DNA of 64,000 nucleotides from Chloroflexota bacterium (GTDB taxonomy: Bacteria > Chloroflexota > Dehalococcoidia > Bin125). The DNA lies in the NCBI GenBank assembly GCA_028873865.1, contig JAPPNI010000038.1, positions 24,894 through 88,893 of the forward strand, read 5' to 3'. Position numbers and translations under genes: made by a program. A model generated the notes under the pieces. It was not told the DNA's origin. It did not search any database and worked only from the letters and a program-made list of their open reading frames with translations. Positions 26,156-34,308 of this stretch are shown one piece after another. Numbering within the stretch: the stretch's first letter is position 1; each line of letters starts with the position of its first letter.

Positions 26156-26188
26156 CTGCTGCTCCTGGCTCAATCGTATCCGTTCGCC

Positions 26189-27373
26189 TTAGCCCCGGGG
26201 CAAACCCAGACCGCGCGTCGCGATGATGTTCCGCTGGATCTCCGACGTGCCGCCCTCAATCGTGTTGGCGATCGAGCGGATGAAACCGTACGAGTGGCGC
26301 CCGCGTCGCGGCGCATCCTTGCCCTGGAGCTGGCCGTGCAGACCGAGCACCTTGATCGCGGTGCTCTGGATCCGCTGGTTCAGCTCCATCGCGAACAGTT
26401 TCGCCATCGACGCCTCGTGGTTCGGGATCAGGCCCTGGTTCTGCATCGAGACGATCCGGTAGGAGATCATCCGGGCCGTCTGGGTCTCGATGTAGCGGTC
26501 GGTCAGGGCGAGTTGCGTCTCGCGCTTGTCGACCGTGGAGAGACCGGTCCCGCGCTGCTCCTTGGCGTAGCGGACGATGTCCTCGACGGCCTGCTGCATG
26601 CCGACGGCCGAGCCGATGCTGGAGCGCTCGAAGTCGAGCGTGGTGACCGCCCCATACCAGCCCCGGTTGACCTCGCCCAGCACGTTGCGCTGGGGAATGC
26701 GGACATCCTCGAAGAAGACCTCGTTGAACTCGTGCGTCCCGGCCATGTTGACCAGCGGCCGGGTCGAAACCCCCGGCGAGTGCATGTCCAGCACGAAGTA
26801 GGTGATCCCCCTGTGCTTGGGTGCGTCGGGGTCGGTGCGGGCCAGAAGGATCATCCAGTCCGATTTGTGCGCCCCCGACGTCCAGATCTTCTGCCCGTTG
26901 ACGACGAAGTCGTCGCCGTCTTTGACCGCACGGGTCTGCAACGAGGCCAGGTCCGAGCCTGAGCCCGGCTCGGAGTAGCCCTGGCACCAGATCGCCTCAC
27001 CGCTCAGGATCGGCGGCAGGTGCTCCTCCTGCTGCTCCTCCGTGCCGATCGTGATGATCGTCGGGCCGGCCATGCCGATCGCAATGCCGCCGGGGCGCGG
27101 GGCCCGTGCTTCGGCCATCTCCTCGTTGAAGATGAACTGCTGCATCACCGAGAGTCCTGCGCCGCCGTACTGCTTGGGCCAGGCCGGCGCGATCCAGCCG
27201 CGGTCGGCCAGTTCCTTCTCCCACTCGCGCTGCGTCGGCGGTCGGTCGAAGGGCTGCGCCGAGCGAGCTTCCTCGCGCATTTTGTTGCGCCGAGGCCGGA
27301 ATTCGTTCTGAATGAACGACTTCACTTCGGTGCGAAATGCGGCTTCTTCGTTGTTGTCGTGGAAGTCAACCAT
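26189..27373 (-). CDS. Acyl-CoA dehydrogenase
   Basis: This FAD-dependent acyl-CoA dehydrogenase of 394 residues shows WCQGYSEPGSGSDLASLQTRA, KIWTSGAHKSDWMILLART and a C-terminal GGTSEIQRNIIATRGLGLPRG. It is a paralogue of the enzyme at 12011-13219. The start at 27373 is chosen because GGAG lies at correct spacing; an 18-codon extension to 27427 is possible but lacks such support. It is transcribed divergently from the flavin reductase gene. Confidence 0.9.
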   Translation of the reverse strand: MVDFHDNNEEAAFRTEVKSFIQNEFRPRRNKMREEARSAQPFDRPPTQREWEKELADRGWIAPAWPKQYGGAGLSVMQQFIFNEEMAEARAPRPGGIAIGMAGPTIITIGTEEQQEEHLPPILSGEAIWCQGYSEPGSGSDLASLQTRAVKDGDDFVVNGQKIWTSGAHKSDWMILLARTDPDAPKHRGITYFVLDMHSPGVSTRPLVNMAGTHEFNEVFFEDVRIPQRNVLGEVNRGWYGAVTTLDFERSSIGSAVGMQQAVEDIVRYAKEQRGTGLSTVDKRETQLALTDRYIETQTARMISYRIVSMQNQGLIPNHEASMAKLFAMELNQRIQSTAIKVLGLHGQLQGKDAPRRGRHSYGFIRSIANTIEGGTSEIQRNIIATRGLGLPRG

Positions 27374-27447
27374 CGTCTGTCTCCATCCGGGCCAGTTCAT
27401 CACCCGGTTCACCGCATCGTATCCCAACAGCGGGCTAAACTTTGCCC

Positions 27448-28185
27448 ATGGTTCGCAAGCGGATGCTCGAAGACGACGCCCGTCGACTGCTGGGCGGCTC
27501 GCCCGTCGCCGTCGTCAGCACCAACTGGCGCGGAGTCGGCAACGCCGCCCCGATCGCCTGGTCGATGCCCGTCTCAGTCAATCCGCCCCTTGTCGCCATC
27601 GCCGTCCATCCCTCGCGGCGCACGCACGACATGATCAAATTCGGAGAAGAGTTCGCGATCAACATCCCGTCCAAGGTGTTGCTCAATCACACGCAATGGC
27701 TGGGAATGGTATCGAACACGATCGGCGACAAACTCGAAGCCTCAGGCATCCCAACGTTTAAGGGCAAAGAGATCGACTCGCCCCTGTTGGAAGGCTGCAT
27801 CGGCTGGATCGAATGTACGCTGCACGACTTCTACACCATGGGCGATCACACGTTGTTCATCGGCAAGGTCGTCTCCGCCCAGGCCGACACCGACGGCTTC
27901 GACTTCAATAGCGGTATGTGGGCGCTGGATGACGACGAGTACAAGCCGCTCATGTACCTCGGAGGCCGCAGTTACAGCATCATGAACGACGGCTTCGACG
28001 CCACCGTCGAGCAGCGCCCGGTCGAGCAGATGATCGAGGAAGGCATCGGACGCGAGCTCGAAGAGGCCGAAGCCGAACGCCGCATCAAGCGTGAAGAGGA
28101 AGCCGAGCGGCGCGAGGAGGAAGAGCGCCGAGGCGAGGCCGAGCCCGACACCTCCAGCCTGCCCCGCGAGCTGCCGGACGCCTGA
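27448..28185 (+). CDS. Flavin reductase domain protein with charged coiled-coil tail
   Basis: Residues 1-180 are a flavin reductase-like FMN-binding split barrel (SPVAVVSTNWRGVGNAAPIAW, NIPSKVLLNHTQWLGM, HTLFIGKVVSAQ). It would supply reduced flavin to monooxygenases such as the luciferase-like enzymes nearby. Residues about 190-235 are a Glu/Arg-rich helix likely to form a coiled coil, unusual for the family. TAAACT (27436-27441) ends 6 bases before the ATG and there is no ribosome binding site, so translation is probably leaderless. The stop overlaps the next ATG (TGATG). Confidence 0.8.
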   Translation: MVRKRMLEDDARRLLGGSPVAVVSTNWRGVGNAAPIAWSMPVSVNPPLVAIAVHPSRRTHDMIKFGEEFAINIPSKVLLNHTQWLGMVSNTIGDKLEASGIPTFKGKEIDSPLLEGCIGWIECTLHDFYTMGDHTLFIGKVVSAQADTDGFDFNSGMWALDDDEYKPLMYLGGRSYSIMNDGFDATVEQRPVEQMIEEGIGRELEEAEAERRIKREEEAERREEEERRGEAEPDTSSLPRELPDA

Positions 28186-29021
28186 TGGCCCCGCCGCGCG
28201 GACGGATCGTCGAAGGCGACAACCTCCCCGTCCTCCGTTCGCAGCCATCCGAAAGCGTCCAGCTCGTCTACACCGACCCGCCCTTCAACACCGGCAACGT
28301 CCGTACCTACCAGAGAATGCGCACCACCCAGGCCGACGACGGCGACCGCATCGGCTTCGGCGGCCGCAGGTACCACTCCGAACCGGCCTCGACCCACTCC
28401 TACGCTGACACCTTCGAGGAATACCTCGACTTCCTCGCTCCCCGCCTCTCCGAGATCTGGCGCCTGCTCCGCCCCGACGGCGCGCTCTACCTCCACCTCG
28501 ACGCCCGCGAGGTCCACTACGTCAAAGTCCTGCTCGACAACATCTTCGGACGAGACTGCTTCCTCAACGAGATCATCTGGGCCTACGACTTCGGCGGCCG
28601 CCCCAAGCGCCGCTGGCCCGCCAAGCACGACAACATCCTCGTCTACGTCAAGGACCGCGAGCGCTACGTCTTCAATCGCGAAGACATCGACCGCATCCCC
28701 TACCTCGCGCCCGGACTCGTCGGCAAAGAGAAGGCCGAGCGAGGCAAGCTGCCCACCGATGTCTGGTGGCACACGATCGTCGGCACCAACGCCCGCGAGC
28801 GCACCGGCTATCCCACCCAGAAGCCCATCGCCCTCGCCGAGCGCATCATCCGCGCCTCCAGCGACCCCGCAGAGCTCGTCCTCGACCCCTTCGCCGGCAG
28901 CGGAACCGTCGGCGCAGCCGCTGAACAGCTCGACCGACGCTACCTGCTCATGGACAGCAATCCCGAAGCCATCGCAGTGATGCGAGAGCGACTGCCGCAG
29001 GCGGCCGTCAGCCGACAGTGA
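28185..29021 (+). CDS. Orphan site-specific DNA methyltransferase, beta class
   Basis: This 278-residue SAM-dependent DNA methyltransferase has motif IV TDPPFNTG near residue 28 preceding motif I-type DPFAGSGT near residue 235. That order defines the beta class (CcrM and type III Mod relatives). TGYPTQKP precedes motif I as usual. The DPPF tetrad fits N6-adenine methylation, but N4-cytosine cannot be excluded. No restriction endonuclease or specificity subunit is nearby, so it may be regulatory. It is coupled to the flavin reductase gene and overlaps the convergent monooxygenase gene by 14 bases. Confidence 0.85.
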   Translation: MAPPRGRIVEGDNLPVLRSQPSESVQLVYTDPPFNTGNVRTYQRMRTTQADDGDRIGFGGRRYHSEPASTHSYADTFEEYLDFLAPRLSEIWRLLRPDGALYLHLDAREVHYVKVLLDNIFGRDCFLNEIIWAYDFGGRPKRRWPAKHDNILVYVKDRERYVFNREDIDRIPYLAPGLVGKEKAERGKLPTDVWWHTIVGTNARERTGYPTQKPIALAERIIRASSDPAELVLDPFAGSGTVGAAAEQLDRRYLLMDSNPEAIAVMRERLPQAAVSRQ

Positions 29022-30066
29022 CGTTCGGCGCGCACTCCTGCATGAACAGACTCATCGACCTCGTCACCTGCTCGTGCGGGATCACACCGCCCGCGTTGCA
29101 CCAGGTGATGAAGTGCCCGACCCCGTAGCGCTGCCCAATCTCGTTCAGCTTCGCCGTCACCTCGTCTGGGTTCCCGATCGCGCACATCAGATCGAGCGCC
29201 TGCTCGTAGGACGAGTCCCGGTTGCGAGCCAGCAAGGGCGGCAGATCATTCAGGTCGCCGCCGCGCCGCGTCCAGCTGCGCACGCCGGTGTCCGACACCA
29301 CCTTCAGGTAGCTCATCAGGCTCGCACGGGCTTCTTCCTTCGCCGTCTCCGACGACTCATGCACGTGCACCGGAAGCAGAATCCCCGCGTCCGTCGCCGG
29401 AGCATCTGGTCGCGCCTCGTGGTACGACGCGAACCGCCGGCCGAGGTCCTCAGGGAACGCCGTGATCGGGCTCGCGAACACCGGCCAGCCATCGCTCGAG
29501 GCGCGGGCGAACGACTCGTCGCTGTTCGCCGCGATCCGCAACGGCGGACCCGGTCGCTGGATCGGCTTGGGCACGACCTGCACGTTGCGATAGCTGAAGT
29601 GGTCGCCCTCGAAGTTGACCGGACCGTCCGACCACGCCTGCTGGATCACCGCCAGCGCCTCGTTGAAGCGCCCCGCCCGGTCGGCCATGCTCACGTTGAA
29701 GCCGGCGAAGTGCTCGGCGATGCTCCCCCGCCCGACGCCAAAGTCCAGCCGTCCGTCGGAGATGATGTCCAGCGTCGCCGCATCCTCCGCCGCCCGGATC
29801 GGATCGGTCAGCGGCAGCAGCGCCACCCCGGTCCCCAGACGGATCCGCTCCGTCTGCGCCGCGATCGCCGCCATCGCCAGCATCGGCGAGGGCAACACCG
29901 AGAACTCCCTGACGAAGTGCATCTCCGCCAGCCACGCCGTCGTCCAGCCGATCCGGTCGCCGTGAACCACCTGCGCGATCGTGTCCCGATAGCGCTGCGG
30001 CACATCCTGTCCGTCGGCCTGCGGAAGCTGGAAGAAGAGGCCGAACTCCGCTGGTTGACCCACCAT
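29008..30066 (-). CDS. Luciferase-like flavin-dependent monooxygenase
   Basis: This is a 352-residue LLM-class TIM-barrel oxidoreductase. Features include EFGLFFQLP at the start, RIRLGTGVALLPLTDPIRAAEDAATLD and GRLDFGVGRGS. It uses reduced flavin (FMNH2 or F420) to oxidise an organic substrate. The start is placed at 30066 because the conserved protein begins there; the upstream in-frame extension covers a repeat and promoter region. A minus-strand GGTTAGCCT (30122-30114) is a likely -10. Confidence 0.87.
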   Translation of the reverse strand: MVGQPAEFGLFFQLPQADGQDVPQRYRDTIAQVVHGDRIGWTTAWLAEMHFVREFSVLPSPMLAMAAIAAQTERIRLGTGVALLPLTDPIRAAEDAATLDIISDGRLDFGVGRGSIAEHFAGFNVSMADRAGRFNEALAVIQQAWSDGPVNFEGDHFSYRNVQVVPKPIQRPGPPLRIAANSDESFARASSDGWPVFASPITAFPEDLGRRFASYHEARPDAPATDAGILLPVHVHESSETAKEEARASLMSYLKVVSDTGVRSWTRRGGDLNDLPPLLARNRDSSYEQALDLMCAIGNPDEVTAKLNEIGQRYGVGHFITWCNAGGVIPHEQVTRSMSLFMQECAPNVTVG

Positions 30067-30130
30067 CGGCGCGCTCCGCTCTTCCGTAGTCCCTCGATCA
30101 GCGTTGTGCTGGCAGGCTAACCGACGCGCT

Positions 30131-30177
30131 CGCGGCCCATGCGCGGCCCATGCACGGCCCATGCGCAGACCTATACT
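30131..30177 (+). promoter_or_regulatory. Three helically phased 11-bp repeats next to a -10 hexamer
   Basis: CGCGGCCCATG occurs at 30131-30141 and 30142-30152, and CACGGCCCATG at 30153-30163, giving an 11-bp period. A -10-like TATACT lies at 30172-30177, ahead of the cupin gene at 30215. Repeats spaced by one helical turn place a protein on one face of DNA, as for response-regulator boxes. The site lies between two divergent genes and could control both. Alternatively it is simple slippage. Confidence 0.45.
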
Positions 30178-30214
30178 CGTCCGCAGACCACACATATGCG
30201 GAGAGGGTCGAACG

Positions 30215-30781
30215 ATGACGACCGCCACCTATACCCTGCAGGACTTCGTCAAGGAGGCCCAGCAGATCGCCGACCGCGGCGACTCGGTCGAGCGCCAGAT
30301 CGCGCAGATCGCCGGACCGCTGGAGCGGATCATTCAGCGCCAGGACTGCCTCCTCGACCTGCCCGAGAACGACGAGGCTGATCCCGACAAGGGCTTCGTC
30401 ATCCACCGCGCCGACAACCTCACCGTCATGGCCGTCGTCTGGCAGCCCGACTCCGGCGCGCCCGTCCACAACCACAACGGCTGGGCCATGGAAGGCGTGA
30501 TCTCCGGCGTCGAGTTCAACCGCAACTACCAGCGCGTCGATGATGGACTGACCCCCTGGTACGCCGAGCTGGAGGAACTGGAACCGACCCGCGTCCCCAC
30601 CGGCGCCACCACAGTCATCTCCGAGCCCCCGGCCGACATCCACGCCGTCGAGATCAGGGAAGGCAAGACCCTCGCCATCCACGTCTACGGCCTCGACCTG
30701 CTCCGCCAGTGGCGCTACCGCTTCAATCTGGAAACCAACGAAGTCGAGCCGTTCGCCATGCGCACCCGCCGCGAGCTGTAG
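30215..30781 (+). CDS. Cysteine dioxygenase-like cupin protein
   Basis: This is a 188-residue metal-binding cupin. The segment APVHNHNGWAMEGVISGVEFN carries the HxH...E pattern of the first cupin motif as in type I cysteine dioxygenases, and HVYGLDLL supplies a later His. It probably binds Fe(II) and oxidises a thiol substrate; 3-mercaptopropionate or another thiol carboxylate would also fit. GAGAGGG precedes the ATG. Two SDR genes follow within 11 and 28 bases, so the three are likely cotranscribed. Confidence 0.75.
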   Translation: MTTATYTLQDFVKEAQQIADRGDSVERQIAQIAGPLERIIQRQDCLLDLPENDEADPDKGFVIHRADNLTVMAVVWQPDSGAPVHNHNGWAMEGVISGVEFNRNYQRVDDGLTPWYAELEELEPTRVPTGATTVISEPPADIHAVEIREGKTLAIHVYGLDLLRQWRYRFNLETNEVEPFAMRTRREL

Positions 30782-30791
30782 GAGTACCACC

Positions 30792-31565
30792 ATGCCGAAA
30801 CTAGACGGACAGGTCGCACTGATCTCCGGCGCAGCCCGGGGCCAGGGCGAAGCCCAGGCTCGGCTCTTCGCCCGCGAGGGCGCGGCCGTCGCTCTCGGCG
30901 ACGTGCTCGAAGAGGACGGCCGCAGGGTCGCGGAGAGCATTAACGACACCGGCGGCCAGGCCATGTTCCGCAAACTCGATGTCACTGAGGTCTCCAGTTG
31001 GAAGTCGATGGTCGACGAGACCCTCTCACAGTTCGGTCGCCTCGACATCGTCATCAACAACGCCGGTATCGCGCGGATCAAAATGATCGAGGAATCCTCG
31101 CTCGAGGACTACCTCGAGGTCATCCGCATCAACCAGGTCGGCGTCTGGCTCGGCATGCAGGCCGCCATCCCCGCGCTCAAGGAGGCCGGCGGCGGCTGCA
31201 TCATCAACACCTCCTCCACCGCCGGGCTGGAGGGGTACGCCGGACTCGGCGCCTACGTCTCCTCCAAGTTCGCCGTGCGCGGGATGACCAAGGTCGCCGC
31301 GCTCGAGCTGGGCCGGTACAACATCCGCGTCAACTCCGTCCATCCTGGACCGATCGACACCCCGATGATCCGCGATCCGCAGATCCGCCGGACTGGAGAC
31401 GAGGATCTCGACCTCGCTAGAACTTCGCCAATCCCGCGAGTCGGCCATGTGGACGAAGTCGCCGCGATGATGCTCTTCATCGCCGCCGATGCCACCTACA
31501 GCACCGGCTCCGAGTTCGTCATCGACGGCGGCGTCACCGCGGGCTCCTCTCTGCTCCGCGACTAA
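30792..31565 (+). CDS. Short-chain dehydrogenase/reductase
   Basis: This is a 257-residue classical SDR with SGAARGQGEAQARLFAREG at the coenzyme site (GxxxGxG written as GAARGQG), NNAGIARI and an active-site region STAGLEGYAGLGAYVSSK with Tyr and Lys. The end FVIDGGVTAG is typical. Gln replaces the usual Ile in the glycine motif. It forms a tandem pair with the next gene and follows the cupin gene by 10 bases. Confidence 0.87.
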   Translation: MPKLDGQVALISGAARGQGEAQARLFAREGAAVALGDVLEEDGRRVAESINDTGGQAMFRKLDVTEVSSWKSMVDETLSQFGRLDIVINNAGIARIKMIEESSLEDYLEVIRINQVGVWLGMQAAIPALKEAGGGCIINTSSTAGLEGYAGLGAYVSSKFAVRGMTKVAALELGRYNIRVNSVHPGPIDTPMIRDPQIRRTGDEDLDLARTSPIPRVGHVDEVAAMMLFIAADATYSTGSEFVIDGGVTAGSSLLRD

Positions 31566-31593
31566 CGGGACAACCGGGAAACGGAAGACCAAC

Positions 31594-32364
31594 ATGGGCA
31601 AGCTCGATGGACAGGTCGCGCTGATCTCAGGCGGCGCGCGCGGTCAGGGCGAGGCGCAGGCGCGCCTCTTCGCGCGCGAGGGCGCCGCCGTCGCCATTGG
31701 CGACGTGCTCGAGGAAGACGGCAACCGCGTCGTCGAGAGCATCAACGACACCGGCGGCCAGGCGATCTTCCGCAAGCTCGACGTCTCCGACCAGTCCAAC
31801 TGGGCCGAGATGGTCGACGCCACGACCGAGCAGTTCGGGGCGCTCAACATCATGGTCAACAACGCCGGTATCCTCCGCGGCGGACTGATCGAGACCTCCG
31901 CGGTCCAGGATTACCTCGAGATCATCAAGGTCAACCAGGTGGGCGTCTGGCTCGGCATCCGCGCCGCCATCAAGCCGATGCGAGAGGCCGGCGGCGGCTG
32001 CATCATCAACACCTCCTCGACCGCCGGGCTCGAGGCCTACGCCGGAGCGAGCGCGTATGTCGCCTCGAAGTTCGCCGTACGTGGACTGACCAAGGTCGCC
32101 GCGCTCGAGCTCGGCCAGTACAACATTCGTGTCAACTCCGTCCATCCCGGCCCGATTGATACGCCCATGATCGTCAATCCCGACACGCCCCGCCGGGCCG
32201 ACGGCGACGTCGGCTCCAACACCGCCATCCCCCGGCTCGGCCGAGCCGACGAAGTCGCCGCGATGATGCTCTTCATCGCCGCCGACGCCACCTACAGCAC
32301 CGGAGCCGAATTCATCATCGACGGAGGCCTGACCGCCGGCCGTTCCCTCCAGATCGGCGACTAA
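31594..32364 (+). CDS. Short-chain dehydrogenase/reductase (tandem paralogue)
   Basis: This 256-residue SDR is very close in sequence to its upstream neighbour, with the same GGARGQGEAQARLFAREG start, NNAGILRGG, and AYVASK active site. It clearly arose by duplication. ATG 31594 is preceded by a purine-rich ACGGAAGA. Its TAA shares bases with the TAG of the convergent VOC gene (32361-32364). Confidence 0.87.
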   Translation: MGKLDGQVALISGGARGQGEAQARLFAREGAAVAIGDVLEEDGNRVVESINDTGGQAIFRKLDVSDQSNWAEMVDATTEQFGALNIMVNNAGILRGGLIETSAVQDYLEIIKVNQVGVWLGIRAAIKPMREAGGGCIINTSSTAGLEAYAGASAYVASKFAVRGLTKVAALELGQYNIRVNSVHPGPIDTPMIVNPDTPRRADGDVGSNTAIPRLGRADEVAAMMLFIAADATYSTGAEFIIDGGLTAGRSLQIGD

Positions 32365-32726
32365 CCCGCCGACTGCCCCAACGGCCTCGCAAACGAGATT
32401 TCGTGCCCGTCCGGGTCGACGATGTGGAAGTATCGCTCCCGCCAGGGTGCGTCGCGCGGTTCGGACTCGGGCCTGAGACCGGCCTGGACGGCGTTGGCGT
32501 GAAATGCGTCGACATCATCGACGTAGAAGATCGGCCGCCCCCAGAACCCCGTCCCCGGTGCCGCCGCGATCAGGTTGAGATAGCTCTCCCCCGCCCGGTA
32601 CGACGTGAACCCCGCCTGCGGGCCGCCGTAGATCTTCTCGAATCCCAGCGCCTCGTAGAACGCCGTCGCCGCCGCCATGTCGGCCGTGGCCAGCGTGACC
32701 GCGCTGAGCGAAGTCACCTTTGGCAC
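32361..32726 (-). CDS. VOC family (glyoxalase-like) protein
   Basis: This is a 121-residue single vicinal-oxygen-chelate module: SLSAVTLATADMAAATAFYEALGF, then FYVDDVDAFHANAVQAG, and FHIVDPDGHEISFARPL carrying the metal-binding Glu. A GTG start at 32726 lies two bases after the stop of the upstream VOC gene, so the two are translationally coupled. An ATG at 32768 would overlap that gene by 40 bases. The substrate is unknown. Confidence 0.78.
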   Translation of the reverse strand: MPKVTSLSAVTLATADMAAATAFYEALGFEKIYGGPQAGFTSYRAGESYLNLIAAAPGTGFWGRPIFYVDDVDAFHANAVQAGLRPESEPRDAPWRERYFHIVDPDGHEISFARPLGQSAG

Positions 32727-32728
32727 GG

Positions 32729-33139
32729 TCAGGTCAGGTCCGTAAAGGGGTTGTACGCCAGCTCCCACAGATACCCGTCCGGATCGCTGAAGTAACCGCT
32801 GTAGCCGCCCCAGAACACCTCCTCCGGCTCCTTGACCAGCGTCGCCCCCGCCGCCACCGCCTCCGACATCGCCGCATCCACCGCCTCCGCCGACCCCACG
32901 TTGTGCGCCAGCGTCACCGTCGGCGTCCCCGCCGACCGCTCCGCAAACGGCACGTCCGCCTCATCCGCAAACTTCTCCCGCCGGTACAGCGACAGCCACG
33001 TCCCCTCCAGCTCGAGGAAGCAGATATCGTCGCCCTCGTTGTAGTTCGGAGCCGGAAACCCCAGTCCGTCGCGATAGAACCGAACCGACGCGGCCAGGTC
33101 GCTCACCCCCAGCGTGACAATGCTGATCTTCGCTTTCAT
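32729..33139 (-). CDS. VOC family (glyoxalase-like) protein
   Basis: This is a 136-residue VOC protein with ISIVTLGVSDLAASVRFYRDGLGF at the start and GYFSDPDGYLWELAYNP at the end; Glu in WELAYN is the expected metal ligand. It is the first gene of a two-gene unit with another VOC protein. TAGGCT on the minus strand (33151-33146) is separated by exactly 6 bases from the ATG, with no ribosome binding site. The message is therefore probably leaderless. Confidence 0.82.
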   Translation of the reverse strand: MKAKISIVTLGVSDLAASVRFYRDGLGFPAPNYNEGDDICFLELEGTWLSLYRREKFADEADVPFAERSAGTPTVTLAHNVGSAEAVDAAMSEAVAAGATLVKEPEEVFWGGYSGYFSDPDGYLWELAYNPFTDLT

Positions 33140-33159
33140 GGAATCAGCCTACCCCCGCC

Positions 33160-34218
33160 TCACGGAGCCGCCGCTTCCACAGCCCGCTCGATCGCCGCAA
33201 GCGACGTGCCCGCACTCGCCCCGTTGACCCGGATCTGCGGACCGTAGTTGATCCCGATCGCCCGCGCCTCAAGCAGGTTCTGATTATGCGCCGCCCGCGT
33301 TGCCGGATCGTCGTAGCACTCCTCGAAGCGATCCCCGTCAAGGCCGATGTCGCCCGCATAATCAATGAGCTGCGCCCGTGACGCCGCCCGGCTGCCATCA
33401 ACCAGGAACCGATCGTGGAACCGCCAGAACGCCGCACCGCTCTGCTGCTTTGCGCAGACCATCGCATAGCCGACCCGCTCCGACGCGACGCCGACATAGG
33501 CGATGTTCACGAACTGGAACCGCGCAACGCCGGTCCGAACGTATTTCTCGATCAGCCGCGGCTCAACCTGAGTCGCGATCCGCCGGCACTGCGGTCAAAA
33601 CGGATCGCCGTACTCAACGATCAGCACCGGCGCGTCCGGCTCTCCCAGTACGCCGTTGACGACGGCCAGGCCGTCGCGGTGCCCGCCGCTGATCCGCTCA
33701 ACCGACGGAGTGTCCTCCTCCGGCTCCGACCGCTCCGTCTCCTCCTCCGGCTCGACCACCGGCGTCTCCGACTCCTCCTCCTCCTCGTCCTGGACGGGCG
33801 CCGGAATCAGCAGCGCCGAGCTCACCCGCCAGTCGCCCACCGGCGTCGAGCGCGAGAACTTCCGCCGAGTCGGCAGGAACACCCGCGGCGGATCGTCCGT
33901 CCGCAGACCGAACTCCACCCGCGTCTCGCCCTCCCGACGCGCGATGATCCGCACCTCGGCCCCATTGACCAGCGGGATCAGCGAACTCCACTTCCAGCCC
34001 GCGCTGCGCACCGAGGCCAGGAAGATCCGCCGCTGCGGAAGCTGCCGACCCTCCGACGTGCGCAGCCCAAACTCGATATCGCCGTCCGACTGCAGCCGCG
34101 CGATGATCCGCACCGTCTCCCCGTCATCGTCGTCGTGGGCGCCGACCGCCCCCGCGCCGACCAGCAGCGCCGACCCGATCAACGCCAACAGACCCGTCAG
34201 CAGCAGCGTGCGCGTCAT
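33160..34218 (-). CDS. Secreted DsbA-like thioredoxin-fold protein with in-frame TGA (probable selenocysteine, UxxC)
   Basis: One reading frame of 352 residues is interrupted only by a TGA at 33597-33595 (residue 208). Residues 1-28 are a signal peptide. Residues 36-138 hold two ~53-residue repeats (VRIIAR...EFGLRT...W..SS). Residues 140-178 are an acidic linker. From about 195 the sequence follows the DsbA/thioredoxin_4 family: VLIVEYGDPF, TGA, PQCRRIATQVEPRLIEKY. Later comes AMVCAKQQSGAAFWRFHDRFL, and RVNGAS near the cis-Pro region. The TGA sits exactly at the first cysteine of the family CPxC active site, and Cys211 is the second. Homology continues without a shift on both sides. A SECIS-like hairpin follows. 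TATGCT ends 6 bases before the ATG, so transcription is probably leaderless. Alternatives are a TGC-to-TGA sequencing error or a recent nonsense mutation. No selA, selB or selC lies in this window. Confidence 0.72.
33555..33587 (-). promoter_or_regulatory. SECIS-like stem-loop directly downstream of the in-frame TGA
   Basis: On the minus strand GCCGGCGG (33587-33580) pairs with CCGCGGC (33561-33555) with one bulged G. Further in, CTCA (33572-33569) pairs with TGAG (33565-33562), closing a GGT apical loop about 26 bases after the TGA. Bacterial SECIS elements are hairpins just 3' of the UGA whose apical loop carries a G-U used by SelB; E. coli fdhF has an AGGUCU loop. Spacing and loop content fit. 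The folding was done by eye. Confidence 0.55.
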
Positions 34219-34308
34219 CTGTCCAGCATACGAAGCGAGATACGAAGCGGGGCGGAGCCTGCGCCCCGCCCCGCTGATTCGGCTGTGCCCGGGATCGGGC
34301 CCCGGGAG

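Noticed and set aside
30131..30163. CRISPR-like short repeats
   Set aside because: The 11-bp units are directly adjacent without spacers.
33160..33510. Separate small gene for the C-terminal part of the DsbA-like protein, with a second gene ending at 33595
   Set aside because: Both parts are in one frame, the 28 codons between them encode expected family sequence, and only the TGA separates them; one selenoprotein gene explains the data better.
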